From NCBI GenBank assembly GCA_009602725.1, contig WELB01000143.1, positions 1 to 64,000 on the forward strand: a stretch of 64,000 bases of DNA, read 5' to 3'. Shown here piece after piece: positions 8,942-20,487 of this stretch. Both the position numbers and the translations under genes were made by a program. Origin of the DNA: Spirogloea muscicola (lineage: Eukaryota > Streptophyta > Zygnematophyceae > Spirogloeales > Spirogloeaceae). How positions within the stretch are numbered: position 1 is the stretch's first letter; every line of letters begins with the position of its first letter. The notes beneath the pieces were generated by a model that was not told where the DNA came from, did not search any database, and worked only from the letters and a program-made list of their open reading frames with translations.

Positions 8942-9172
8942 GTAGGAATTTCGTGTATTTAAAACAAACGAAGGCCAAATGGCCAAGTCCAAAGGCAAGC
9001 ACATCTTAAGACCAACATAACCTACAGTAGATTGACCCGCTCAGAAACCACGGGTCAAAACATAAAGGTCGCTAATCGATGCCTGGATACTAGATGGCAG
9101 ATACGAAGCCCTTCTGCCACCAACTAGAGAGAAGAAGAGCAAGCGCGGCCAGATTAACTGGTGGCTGGGAGA

Positions 9173-9669
9173 AGTGGCTCTCCCAATGGGGGCAAGGGCT
9201 GTGAGAAGCCAGCCCGAAAAGAATTGACAAGGTTCGAAGGGGCCAAAGTACGAGCTAAGCAGCGACTGCGGGGCCTGAAGAGGCTATGGCAGAACGGGGG
9301 AGGATGGACCGCTTAGTAGTTACGAGTGAGGAGCCTCACATCCGACAGACTAGCTGCCGGTAAACTATCCCCCTGACGAAAGCCGGAGGCCGCAGCGAGA
9401 GCACGGCCAGCACGCAGATGCAAGGCGTGGGCCATGGACCGCTGGAGGGAGACGGACAAGCGCATACGATACACCTGAGCCCACGAGCCAGCGGCGTTGA
9501 AGTCAGCCGGCTCACCGCGCCTGCGGGACACAGCACGCCGTGCAAGCCTGGCCAACAGGTCGAGCCAGTGGGATCCGAGAGCCCCATGCACGTCCACAGC
9601 CAGGGGGACGAACTCGTCGGCAGCCGGGTGGTCGGCGTGTTTGGCCGCCTTGCTGCGAGCGGCCTTTTG
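9173..9669 (-). mobile_element. 5'-truncated LINE beta with 10-bp target duplication
   Basis: A 497-bp beta LINE end: coding sequence from KAAKHADHPAADEFVPLAVD through DLLARLARRAVSRR and AAGSWAQVYRMRLSVSLQRS to SLSDVRLLTRNY (stop near 9313-9315), then UTR and the stem-loop end GTGGCTCTCCCAATGGG. GGCTGGGAGA flanks it at 9163-9172 and 9670-9679. The target is the stem of a delta LINE tail. Confidence 0.8.
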
Positions 9670-9891
9670 GGCTGGGAGAGGCCAACCCAAAAGAATGGAC
9701 AAGGTCTGAAGGAGTCGGAGTGCTAAGGACTGAGACAAGGGCTCGCCCATTGAGGATAGGGGCTGGAAAAAGCCAGCCCAGAAAATAATGAACAAAGGAC
9801 GAGAAGGGGCCAGGGGAAGTACAAAGAACAACAAGCACAGAAAAGAAACGAAGCAGCTACGAAGCACTCAGTAACCCCTGCTAAGCAGCCT

Positions 9892-9957
9892 TTCAGACCT
9901 TGTCCATTCTTTTGGGCTGGCCTCTCCCAGCCACCAGTTAATCTGGCCGCGCTTGCT
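9892..9957 (+). mobile_element. tail-only LINE insertion, delta type
   Basis: A 66-bp delta end: ATTCTTTTGGGCTGGCC, stem-loop to CCCAGCCACC, end CTGGCCGCGCTTGCT. It interrupts the gamma LINE 3' UTR and is flanked by a 13-bp duplication, TGCTAAGCAGCCT (9879-9891 and 9958-9970). Confidence 0.78.
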
Positions 9958-10822
9958 TGCTAAGCAGCCTCAGGTCAGAGAGACTGGGTTCCTGGAAGCG
10001 GGTCCCCTGGCCAGAGCCAGAGGCAGCAGCGAGGGCTCAGCCTGCACGCAGGTGCAGCGCGCGGGCCATAGACCTCTGCAGCGAGACGGCCAAGCGCATG
10101 CGGTACACCTGCGCCAGCGACCCTGCTGCATGGGAGTCCACCGGCTCCCCATGGAAGCGGCGGGCAATGGCGTGACGAGAGAGCTGGTTGAGCAGCTCGA
10201 GCCACCGAGCGCCCAGCGCCCCGTGCGTATCGATGGCGAGCGGGAAGAACTCGTCTTCCCACTAGAGCTCGCCCAGCTTTCTGGTGCAAAGCATTAGCCT
10301 GAGCACGCTGCAAACAGGCCGAAACTCGTCGTCGCAACAATGACAGATAAGCAGCTGGCAAGCCCGTCTCAGCCGGGAGCACATCTGCATGTCGTGTGTA
10401 GCCTAGATTGGCTATGTTTTGAAGGAGAGTAAGGAAACGAGGACCTAAGCAGCCAAAGAAGTCGATTGCTGCTGGCAAGAGCTGATCACATCGGGGGTAA
10501 TCGGAGTAGTGCTGCAACTCTCTTTGTTCAGCACTGCCCACTGCGTGGCCAGCGATGTGTGTCGATGCTGGACCTTTATAGGCCTCCGTAACCACAATAT
10601 CGACCAAAGCCCTTGGTCCTCCACCAGGTTGCACGCCCACAATGTCAAGTGTGCGGCGATGATGACGTCCCTGGGCATCCGTGGTGATATGCATGATGTT
10701 GTTCACTTCCACGACCGCACGGTACCCGGCGTCGCGCATCAAACCCGCCAGAGCATCACGGAGGAGGTTGTGGATGCCCACCACTTCTGGTCCAGTGGGG
10801 CATCGCAGCATGTGAGTGGCCC

Positions 10823-11130
10823 TTAGTAGGGCTTACTGATGGTTTCATAGCTACTTGATTCCATGTGTGTTCTAGTGTTTTCCCTGGCCCCTTCGAACTA
10901 TCTTCGTTCGTTCTTCTGGGCTGGCCTCTCCCAGCCACCCCCTTTCCTATTTCCTTTCTCCTGGACGCGTCTTTCTGCTTTCAGACCTTGCTCATTGCTC
11001 GAACTTTGTTCATTCCTCCTGGGCTGGCCATACACAGCCATCGCCCTCCACTGCAAGAGTGTTCCCTCCTTGCTCGTTTCTTGGAGTTGGCCTCACACAG
11101 CCATTGCCCGACATTGAGAAGCTGTTTCTC
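10823..11130 (+). mobile_element. three LINE 3' tails in a row
   Basis: After the epsilon LINE border come a beta-like UTR and stem-loop GGGCTGGCCTCTCCCAGCC (about 10917-10937), a second GGGCTGGCCATACACAGCC (11019-11037) and a third, weaker GTTGGCCTCACACAGCC (11086-11102). Each is preceded by the usual TTCATTC or TCTTT-type sequence. They look like decayed tail insertions. Confidence 0.5.
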
Positions 11131-12282
11131 TCTAGGGTACTGTATAAACTTCTACGAGCAGCTAAGGGAACAAAGCAGAAGAAAGTGCTTCTCCGAAGGA
11201 AGAGGTTTAGGGCTTATATTAGCAGCCGTTCTCGGAAGGAGGTAGGGGCTGGGAGAGGCCAGAAAGTGAATGGACAATGTTCAGTTACCCGAAAGGCGCT
11301 GTCATGCGCGAGGGCGTCGATGCGAATGCGAGAAGCCGTATAATTGGTCTGGATAGAGACGAAAGCTGACATATGCAGACTACGTGATACACAAACCGAA
11401 TAAGAAGTTGGTTGCGTTGGCCAGGCTGGCAATTAGGCAGTCCGGTAGGAAGCCAGCATCGACAATAGGTATTCCCATGCCATGTCAATGGAAAAATCAG
11501 AGGTCCGAATTTGAGCCTCTAACTTCGACCTCTTCCAAAGACGTCCCACCATGCATGCCCGTAAATTTTGGACGATCACCTGAAGCCATGTGTGTTCATC
11601 GAATGCGGAAGTGTCTGGCTATTGGTATCGCCGGCTGCGGGAGATCTCTGGTCATTGGAATAACTGCAGTAACAAAAGATTCAGGTGCCACCGGCGCAGA
11701 TCGATCAATCTCAGGCAGATCTGTGCTATTTGGCTCGTCCACTCTAATAAGTTTGCCAGACCGCAATCTCATATGCAATGTTGAGTCACAGAATTCAGCC
11801 AACAACCAGAATAGATGAGGTACATATGAGTAACACAAGCAAAGCACTTCAAGATTTCACAAAAGCTAATCACTCGAGTCTAGCGAGAGGAGTCAGAGTC
11901 CGCTCGGCAAGTAAAGAAGGATCAAATGGACTCGACTCGATCAAGTAAACCGGCTTCTGTAACTAATTTGAAAGTGTATCGGCTTCTGTGACAGATTGTT
12001 CGGACCACGGCTTTTGCAACAGATTGTTCAGACCACGGCTTTCGTAACCGATGCAAGAGCAATGACTCCAGCAACAGATACAGTATACTGGACCACAATG
12101 TCAGTGCTCTGCGTTATACCGCAAGCTCACACTGACATCAATTCTCAGATCTGGACGGACGGACGATGGCAGCACTGTATGCAAGGCTGCTCACCACTAG
12201 TCTTCCAAGACTTCTTGCAATCGTGATGCGGGTCCGGGCGAAGATTCACTAGCTGCCGTACACCGTATGCTCTGGGCCCTAC
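11131..12282. other. no gene recognised
   Basis: No conserved protein was recognised. Short direct repeats of a unit like CGGCTTTTGCAACAGATTGT occur at about 11945-12060. A minus-strand frame near 11596-11847 with HMRLRSGKLIRVDE vaguely resembles gag regions of LTR elements, but the match is too weak to call. Confidence 0.4.
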
Positions 12283-14023
12283 TGTAAGGAACCTCGCCTT
12301 ACACACGCAGTTAGGGTGACCAGTCCTTCTTGAGTTCGGCTGTAGGGGGTTTAGGGACCAACCCACCACACAGGCAAAGCACTAGCGCATCGGCGCAGCG
12401 GAAGACAGGCCCTGTGGGGCAGCTGTCTGGCGGCGACTCCACCTCCTGGGCGCAGGCCGGCGCAGCAGGCCCCGCAGCAGAGTGCTGCGGCGGCTGCAGC
12501 GGCGAGCAGCGGCAAGGCTTCTCCTGGGCTTCCCTGCTTCGAACTCCTCGCGAGCCTCAGCCCCAAGGCTCTTCGTGCTTCCCCGTGCCACCCCCCCTCC
12601 GGGGGTGTGAGCGGAGAGCGGGTCGCCCCATGGCCTGCCTTGCGGCGGGCCAAAGATCCTTACTTGCTTAAAGGGCGGATCCTAGCGAGGGGTAATTCTG
12701 GACGGGCCGGCCTCGCACCTGGGCGGGCCACTTGCCCGGCAAGCCAACCCGCCACCTGGCGGGCCACTTGTCCCAAATGGCCGGTCAATGTTATGCCAAC
12801 AGAGGCGTGTGGCTTAACCAAACGGCTGGTTCATTACATACCTCCCCACTCCGGTGTTCACGTCCTCGCGAACAACGAGAACAGTTGACAGGTATTAGGA
12901 TGCCCGACGGCTGCTGCCTCTACCAAGCCTAGGAGAAGTACCTCCCTTGGCCAGGTATCCCCTGAGGGCATCTGGACAATTTGCCAAAATGGCCGCAGGC
13001 TCCCACGTGTTGTGCTCAGGCCCATACCCGAGCCACTTCACCAGATACTCACGGGTCTTACGCCCTCGGAGCTTGTCCCTGTGAGACAAGATCTCTTCCA
13101 CCTCAAACTCAAGATCATCCTCGATGACTAGTGGAGGTGGGGGCGGTTGGACACGACCATCCGAAAGGAAGGCCCTCAGCTGAGACACATGGAAGACGTT
13201 ATGGACCTTCCAATACACCGATGTCTTCAACTCGTAGGACACCTTGCCTACAAGGCGTACTACTGCAAATGGTTCAACCGGGCAGCAACTTGCGCTTACC
13301 CACAGCCCGCAAGGATAAGTGCTTCGTGCTCAGCAGCACTTGCGCACCAACATCGAAGGACACGTTCTTCCGATGTTTGTCAGCATAAGCCTTCTGGCGA
13401 CTCTGGGCAATTTCAAAGAAATGCCGAGCTCGTCTCTGAGCCTTCAAGAGGGTCCCAGTAAAGGCTACCGCGGCATAGGAACTCGTTCCGGCCTCCCCAC
13501 CCGACGTGGAGCTCGGGGATGCTGACCACAGTGGAGGAAGAATGGAGTCTGCTTCGTGGACGCATGATAAGCATTGTTCACAGCATATTCAGCTGGAGCC
13601 AGACTGGCTGGGACTAACCAAGTGCCTCAGCATGTCCTCGAAAACCCGATTCATCTTCTCACTTTGGCCATCAGTTTGTGGATGGAATGCTGTGGACATG
13701 GAGTGCTTCGTACCAATAAGCTTGCAAATTTCCTTCCAGAAATGACATGTAAAGCGAGGATCGCGGTCCAGGACCAACCTCTCAGGTACTCCATGCAGCT
13801 TCCACACCTTATCCACAAAGATGCCAGCGAAAATCTTCGCTGATGCCTGCGTGGTCGTGGGAGCAAAATGCACCATTTTACTCAAGCAATCCACAAAGAC
13901 GACAATGGCATCATAGTTGTCCCGCGTCTTAGGCGATTGTGTAATGAATTCCGCACTTACATCAGGCCAATTCAGCTCCGGAATCTGCAAGGGCTGAAGT
14001 AATCCGGCAGGCTTGCCAGAGAT
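12283..14023 (-). mobile_element. Ty3/gypsy chromovirus, 3' half (fossil)
   Basis: Minus-strand element: 3' LTR (family A, 12283-12838, ends TGTAA/TTACA), preceded in element orientation by a G-rich polypurine-like stretch, a chromodomain (near 12900-13240, WLGYGPEHNTWEPAA), and the integrase core and C-terminus (about 13590-14010). The 5' half is absent. It is broken, with several breaks. The right border at about 14024 meets an LTR of another family, and the same border recurs at 30416. Confidence 0.8.
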
Positions 14024-16750
14024 TGTATAACGTCCCCCCTGTTTGGGAGAACCAAACTGGGAGAACCAAACGGTACCGGTAAGCGGCTTCACGCTTGGCT
14101 TCACGCGCGCCACACGCCCGTCGCAGGCTTCACGCGCCAGTCACGCGCGGCACGCGCCAGTCACGCGTGGCACGCGCCAGTCTTCAGGACTCGTACACCA
14201 TTCGTCAAGCTCGCGCCACGCGAGCTCGCACCTTGCGCGTCACGCGCCAGTCGCATCCCCATTGTGCGGGTACGCTCCTCCGGGGGCCAGCTTGGGGCTA
14301 CCCTCGTCACACCCTCGGGGGAGGGTTGGCAGGTGGAACTTTATAAGTAGTAGGCCGAGGCCAGACTCGTCAGTCGGACCAGTGACGCCCAGAGAGAGGC
14401 ATAACCCTGCTTGCTGCCGCAGCCGCCGCCCCAGCTCTGCTGCTGCCGTCTGCTGCCCAGCCCGTCGCCGCAGCCCGTCGCTGCAGACATCGCCGGCTCT
14501 CCGTAAGTGCCACGGTTGCGCCCCATCTGGGTCAGCTGCTAATTTCAGACCCTCTGTAGAGTCGCCGCCTTCTGGCGGCGCCTCAGGGTAAGACTTCCGC
14601 TGTGCTATGTGATGCACTTGCTTGCACCGTGTGCGTTGGCGCTCCACTCTTTAGGGAGGTAGTTCTTAAACCCCCTAGGTCCGAAGTCAACAAGGACGTA
14701 CTAATCCCCATGTAGTGAACTCGCCCCTACACACGCAGTTAGGGTGAGTCGTCCTTGTTAATTTAAGGTCGGCTGTAGGGGGTTTAGGGACCAACCCACT
14801 ACACGGCAAAGCACTAGCGCGTAGCAGAAGACAGGCCCTGTGGCGCCGCCGTCCGGCGGCGACCCCACCTCCTGGGCGCGAGCCAGCAACTGGCCCCCAA
14901 CGGGCGCAGCCACGGCCTCCCGCAGCGAGCCCCGCCGCAGGCTGCGGCGGCGGCTGCGGCGGCGAGCAGCGGCAAGGCTGCTCCTGCGCTTCGCCGGTCC
15001 GAACTCCTGTCGGGTCTCGGCTCAAGGCTCATGGTGCTTCCCCCGTGTCACCTCCCCTCCAGGGGTGTGAGCGGGTCGCCCCAAGGCCTGCCTTGCGGCG
15101 GGCCCAAGGTCCCCCCTTGGCAGGGTGGAACGAGGGTTAGTCCAGGACGGGCGGAAGTTGCCCGCACCTGGGCGGGCCCACTTGTCAATCAAGCGGCTAG
15201 CGGTCATGTAACGCTAACAGCACCGTGTGGCATATCCAAACGGCTGGATCGTTACACCCCAACTGTGTGTATAGGGATCAGGACGTCACATTTGGTATCA
15301 GAGGAGTCCTTGCATCTGGCCGGCCTCGTATTTTCGTGCGATACAGCTGACTGTGCAAGATTCCTTCCGATGCTCTGGCACTGACTAGTCTCTTTTGACT
15401 CGAGACCCTTGCCAGATCGCACCCGTGGATCTGCATCGGCGCGCTGATTGGAGCTGTGATCCACTCGCCCGCTGCATCCACTCATCCGGGGTCGGCCAAA
15501 GTCCAAGTGGTCCTCCACCCCGGCGGCAATTGCAATTGCCAGGTTAGTACTTCGCCTGCGTCTCTTGACAAGGAGGTGGAACCGACCGCCGATGGGCGGC
15601 AAAGTCTGGCTATGTGCTAGGAACTGGTCCGTACTCCAGTCCTGGCCCCTCCCCCAGCTGCTCGTGCTGCTTTGAGATTTGGGGTATGACTTGCGCGCTG
15701 TCATGATTGCTTTGATTGCCTGGGCGACCCAGCTTGCTCAGCAAAATTGTGGTAGTATTGTCTCAGCAGTGTGTCGTTTGCCAACCACCGACTTGATCCC
15801 TCACGTGTGATAGTGTAAAGGCATGGAGTCTGCTTACTCGAGTGCGCAACCTAGTCCTCCTCCGCCGGCAGTACCACCGGCTGTGGTCGAGGAGATGGTG
15901 AATGAGATGGCCGAGCTCCAAGCGCCCAGCGCGAACGGCCTGACATCCGCCGAGGCGCGGCGTCTTGAGCGCCTCAGTGAGCAAGTAGAGGCTGCAATCC
16001 CGAGTGTGGATCTGCTGGTGAACCCTGTGTTGGAGTTGTTATGCGAAGAGGTGCGGTGCGAACACTGATTGCCCGTATGTGCGCGGGTGAGCAGCGGGTT
16101 CGCCGCCTCAAGGTGAAAGTAAGCCACAGCGCGCGGCTGGGCTTGTCCAGCCGTGCCAGCCTGCCAAGTATGATGGGCAGAGCAGCCTCGCCGCCTGGCT
16201 CCGTGAGTTGAACGTGTGGTTCGCGCTGTGTGAAGCACCTGTACCATCCCGTGTGGGAATCGCGACCACGTACCTCACCGCGGATCCCGCAAGTGTTCGG
16301 ATATCCACGAAGTCGTCCTCCCACCCCAGAGTGGGTTTGATTACTTAGGACTTATTCACCCGCTCACTCACCATCCAGTACGGAAAGGTGCGTGCGGAGC
16401 TCAATGCCTGCAAAACAAGGTCGACGTCATTCGCATAGTGGGCAATGATTTCGAGGAGTATGTACGGCAGACTCATTGTTGTAGATGAAACGCGGTACAA
16501 GGGATGGCAAAAAGGAAGTGTAATGCTTCAAGGCGGGTTTCCGGCAGTGCGTGGCAGTGTCGTCCTAGTTGGACAAAATCACGTTTGAAGCTGTGTCATC
16601 CCCTGGATGTATGTACAGAACTGTGTCATGATTTGGCAACGGCTTTGATGTGGGTGACAAAAGGCGTGTGTGCCACTGCGTCCTTGCTTGGCGCTGACAA
16701 CATGTTCGTTCTCGTCAATGTGGTGATCGTCTCTTGTGTTTCACAAAGAC
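14024..16750 (+). mobile_element. LTR-B element, 5' part (fossil)
   Basis: A 5' LTR of family B (14024-15290, including a nested solo LTR), a primer-binding site TTTGGTATCAGAGG at 15291-15304 (initiator tRNA-Met type, common in plant Ty3/gypsy elements), a leader, and gag remnants (MESAYSSAQPSPPPPAVPP at 15823 and on). The rest is cut by the next LTR at 16751. It is broken, with several breaks and no pol. Confidence 0.72.
14711..15256 (-). mobile_element. solo LTR, family C, nested in LTR-B (fossil)
   Basis: A 546-bp solo LTR in minus orientation with termini TGTAGTG and GTTACA. It is flanked by the 5-bp duplication CCCCA (14706-14710 and 15257-15261) and lies inside the LTR-B of the surrounding element, so it inserted later and then lost its body. 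Confidence 0.85.
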
Positions 16751-17574
16751 TGTAATGAACCAGCCATTTGGTTAAGCCACATGGCTCTGTTGGCATTACA
16801 TGACCGGCTATTTGGGACAAGTGGGCCCGCCAGGTGGCGGGCTGGCTTGCCGGGCAAGTGGCCCGCCCGTCCAGAAATACCCTCGCCAGGTTCCACCTTG
16901 CCAAGGGGGGACCTTGGGCCCGCCCGCAAGGGCAGGCCTTGGGGCGACCCGCTCACACCCCTGGGGGGGGGGGTGGCACGGGGAAGCACGAAGAGCCTTG
17001 GAGGCTGAGGCCCGACCAAGCTGGCCTAGCTGTGGCTTTATGCCTGTGGAAGTGGGCCTTCCGACAGGTCGGCCCCTCGGGGTGGGCCTTCCGACAGGTC
17101 GGCCCCTCGGGGTGGACCTTCCGACCGGTCCGCCCCTCGGCGTAGGCTTCGTGCGGGCCCGCCCTTCAGGGTGGGCTTTCCCCTCGACAGGTCTGCCCCT
17201 TGAGGTGGGCCTCGTGCGGCCCGCCCCTCGGGATGGGCCTTGGGGCGACCTCCATTCGCCTCTGGAGGGGGGGCGGCACGGGGAGCACGAGGGAGTCTGG
17301 GGGCAGAGCCCGGATATAGTTCGGATTAGTGTCGCAGGCCGTCGCTGGCAGGTTGCTGCCGGCTCGCTGCGAGGCGTCCGTGGCCGGCCCTTGGGCTAGC
17401 TGCTGGCTAGTGCCCAAGAGGTGGAGACGCCGCCTGACGGCGGCGCCACAGGGCAGATTCCCGCTGCGCAGATGCGTGAGTGCTTCACGGTGAAGGGATC
17501 TGCTCCTGAATCCTTACGGCCAACTTAATTCAGGACCTGACTGCCAATTGCCTATGTACGGGGGTCGCGTTACA
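16751..17574 (+). mobile_element. LTR-like unit, long variant with internal tandem repeats (fossil)
   Basis: It starts like LTR family A (TGTAATGAACC) and ends GTTACA but is 824 bp long. A unit of about 34 bp (CTTCCGACAGGTCGGCCCCT and on) is repeated several times, diverging, between about 17050 and 17240. No primer site follows it. Confidence 0.6.
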
Positions 17575-17703
17575 ACAATGTATGGGAAACAGCACTCGTC
17601 CGACAGCACTCGTCCGGCAGCACTCGTCCGGCAGCGTGCCAGAGAGCGGCATGAGCAAGGGGGCGATGCCACAGTGCATTTGCTGCGCCAGGCAGTGGCG
17701 ACC
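17575..17703 (+). mobile_element. gag remnant with short tandem repeat (fossil)
   Basis: Three copies of a CAGCACTCGTCCG-type unit are followed by sequence matching the gag region at 45540-45590. It is wedged between two LTRs. Confidence 0.5.
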
Positions 17704-20487
17704 TGTAATGAACCAGCCGTTTGGCTAATCCAAATGGCTCTGTTGGCATTACTTGACCGGTCATTTGGGACAAATGGCCCGCCCAGAGGTGGGTACCGCC
17801 CGTCCTAAAATACCCCTCGCAAGGATCCGCCCGTTCAAAGGAGGATCTTTGGCCCGCCGCAAGGCGGGCCATGTGGCGACCCGCTCACACCCCTGGAGGG
17901 GGGTGGCACGGGGAAGCACGAAGAGCCTTGGGGCTGAGGCTCGAGAGGAGTTCGTATCGGCGAAGCTCAGGAGCAGCCTTGCCGCTGCTTGCCGCCGCAG
18001 CCGCCACCGCACCCTGCTGCGGGGCCTGCTGCGCCGGCCCAGGAGGTGGAGTCGCCGCCGGACAGCGGCGCCACAGGGCCTGTCTTACGCTGCGCCGATG
18101 CGCTAGTGCTTTGCCTATGTAGTGAGTTGGTCCCTAAACCCCCTACAGCCAATTCAACAAGGACTGCCTAACTGCGTGTGTAGGTCGAAGTTCCTTACAT
18201 TTGGTATCAGAGGCGGTCCTGCATGCATTGGGCTTTTCTTGTTCTGTGATTGCTGCTGATGATGCAAGGACCTTCCTGTGCTCGCTTGACGTTTTCTGTT
18301 GAAGATAAAGTGCCTTGCCAGACGTTGGTCCGTGAGGCTGCTGAGCGGAAGCGCCGGGTGCTGAGTCATCTTTGCGCAGAGCGGCAGCGACCAACGCCAT
18401 TGACTGCCTAATCCTTGAGGACCACTTGCTGCCTTCGTTACTTTTGAGGTGTGTCTTGAGCCTGCAGCCTTTGTGTAGTAGGGGTAGTCGTGTGGCCAGT
18501 ATCGGTCGAGTGCATCAGTCCTTGTCATATCTGCGGCTGCCTGCCTGCTGATTGAGGTGTGAAGTTGCACGCTGCCTTGCTTGCTCGCTCGCTGGTGCAC
18601 CAGTCTTGCGATGTCCTGTATTGCAGTATGGAGTGTGTGATTTGCTGACTGGTGGAGCCTATATAGATCACTCAGTGTTCTTCAGCCAGCATGGTATCAC
18701 ACACGTCCAGTGCGCGGCAGAGCCCTCCTCGGGAGGCAGAGCGGTCGGCTGCTGAGGCAGCGGCTGCTGCAGGGCCAGCTGCTGCGGCAGTGGCTGCTGC
18801 GGAGCACGCCCACGAGGGGCACGCCCAAGCGGGGCACGCCCACGAGGGGCACGCCCACGAGGGGCACGCCCAAGCGGGGCACGCCCACGAGGGGCACGTG
18901 GAGCTGGGAGCCGGAGGCCTGGAGGGCTTGTCGGCTGGGGACATGCAACGCGTTGCGCTCCTCACTCGAGATCTGGCGGCAGCCCAGTCTGCGACGGACC
19001 CGGCTCAACATCGTCTCCTTGCGAGGATCTGCGCGGAGCAGCGCACCCTCCTCGTCCAGCTGCGCGCCGAGGCGCGGCGCATGCAAGAGGTGGATGCCTC
19101 GTTGCAGCATATGCGCAAGAGCAGTGGCAACCCTGAGCATGGACTTGCCAGGGCCCATGCACCACGGCAGTTCTCCGGTCACGATGATCGGGGAGGCTTG
19201 CAACCATGGCTGGACGAGATGGACGAATGGTTCGTCTGCTCCAACACGGACGCGGGGGCACGCGTGCGCCTCGCTGCCACCTACCTCTCAGGGGAGCCCC
19301 GGGAGCGGTGGAGCACCTCGAAGAAGAGCTCTACTCCTGAGGAGTCCGGTGACTGGGACTTCTTCTGCAGCTCGCTTACGTCGGCGTATGGCGACCCACA
19401 CGCAGAGCTGCGCGCCCGCGATGAGCTGGATGCTCTCCGCATGAGGGGCGAGGGGAGCGAGGGCTTTGAGCCCAGGGATGTGCGGCGATTCCGGCTGCTG
19501 CTGTCTAAGCTGCGCAGCGAGCCGATGAAGCCAATCGACCAATGCCAACGATTCAAGGCTGGACTGCCTTCTCGGTCTCGCGATTGGGTCGCGGTGGACC
19601 CCGCAACGGCACAACCGGTCACGGACTTCACCAAGATGGTGGAGCACGCCCGCAAGGTGCTCAGCACGCCGGACATTGCCGGTCCAGGCAAGCGTCCCCT
19701 GCTGGAAGGCAGGCGGCTTCGATGCAGAACGAAGCAAGAAGCGGTTCGGCCCGAGGCACGGCTTGAACGCTCGACCTCAAGGCGACTTCCCCAAGCCGCG
19801 GGTGGAAGGCGCTGGCTGCTTCAAGTGCGGTGCCAAGAGCCATCAGCTCAGGGACTGCCCGGAGGCAGGTCCCTCTTCCTCACGGCCACGTCCACAGCGC
19901 CCTATGGGCCGGGACCAGGGCAATGCCAAGGGCAAGCGTGAGTGCTTGGCTCCTGCCTCTGCAAGCCATCTCATTCAGCCAGACGCACTTGAGCTATTTG
20001 ATCTTGCTGGCATCGCTGGCCCGCCAACCAACATACCGGTTGTGCGCTCCATTTCTGCTCTACTGCAAGGTCTGGAGGCCGGAGGGCCTCTATTTGTGTG
20101 GGTTGCCCACAATGACTTGCAGGAGGCTGCAGATGTCTACCTGAGCTGGCCTGAGTGCCGTCGGCCTGAAGAAATGCTGTTCTTCATTGTGCCGCAGAAG
20201 CGCGGCGTGGTTGATCAAGCTCCGCTGGGGATGTCGCTGTTGTGCTCGCACGAGGCGGGACACAGGCTCCTTAGGCGTAGCGTCGATGCCACTCGGCTTA
20301 GGCCTTACCCGACAGCGGTCAGGGTATATGTCGCTCGCACCCCATTCCTTGGCAGTGTCCATGGGGGACACACAACGCTTTTTGAGGGGCTGGTTGCTGC
20401 GGCACCAGCGAGGATCCTCATAGACTCAGGGGCCTCAGTGTCCTTCGTCAAAAGGGATTTGGTGTGCTCCACTGGCAAACAGGACTG
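17704..20487 (+). mobile_element. Ty3/gypsy element: LTR, gag, protease (fossil)
   Basis: 5' LTR family A at 17704-18199, primer-binding site TTTGGTATCAGAGG at 18200-18213, and gag from about 18691 with an HAHEG/HAQAG repeat and a retroviral-type zinc knuckle (CFKCGAKSHQLRDC near 19820). An aspartic protease motif ILIDSGASVSFV follows near 20410. The element stops there, tail to tail with an inverted relative. It is broken, with few breaks in gag, and lacks pol downstream of protease. Confidence 0.82.
18804..18900 (+). repeat. 15-bp tandem repeat in gag (pentapeptide GHAHE/GHAQA)
   Basis: Six tandem 15-bp units encode the His-rich pentapeptides HAHEG and HAQAG. Related arrays of different length lie in the other gag copies, at about 21946-22053, 26378-26456, 34820-34900 and 40036-40190. 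Confidence 0.85.

Larger units (their letters stand above)
9128..10260 (-). mobile_element. nest of delta, beta and gamma LINE fragments
   Basis: Inserted in LINE epsilon. Reading along the plus strand: a delta tail (9128-9172 and 9670-9713) split by a 5'-truncated beta LINE (9173-9669); a gamma LINE 3' end (9714-10260) whose UTR is split by a 66-bp plus-strand delta tail (9892-9957). The gamma part encodes, in a frame with one internal stop, DEFFPLAIDTHGALGARWLE and SLAQVYRMRLAVSLQRSMAR before the end QEPSLSDLRLL. Confidence 0.72.
8942..10822 (-). mobile_element. LINE epsilon split by a nest of other LINEs
   Basis: The 3' end (8942-9127: last codons LYVLTRGF and UTR, hairpin GGCCAAATGGCC) and the upstream coding part (10261-10822: MLRCPTGPEVVGIHNLLRDA, TLDIVGVQPGGGPRALVDIV, then KAGRALVG) of one minus-strand epsilon LINE are separated by about 1.1 kb. 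The uninterrupted copy at 242-1027 shows the two parts belong together. ACTAG occurs at both borders (9123-9127 and 10261-10265), as expected for a target duplication. Confidence 0.78.

Noticed and set aside
18804-18900. Short regular repeats that could suggest a CRISPR array
   Set aside because: The 15-bp units are directly adjacent without spacers and lie in frame inside gag. The genome is eukaryotic.
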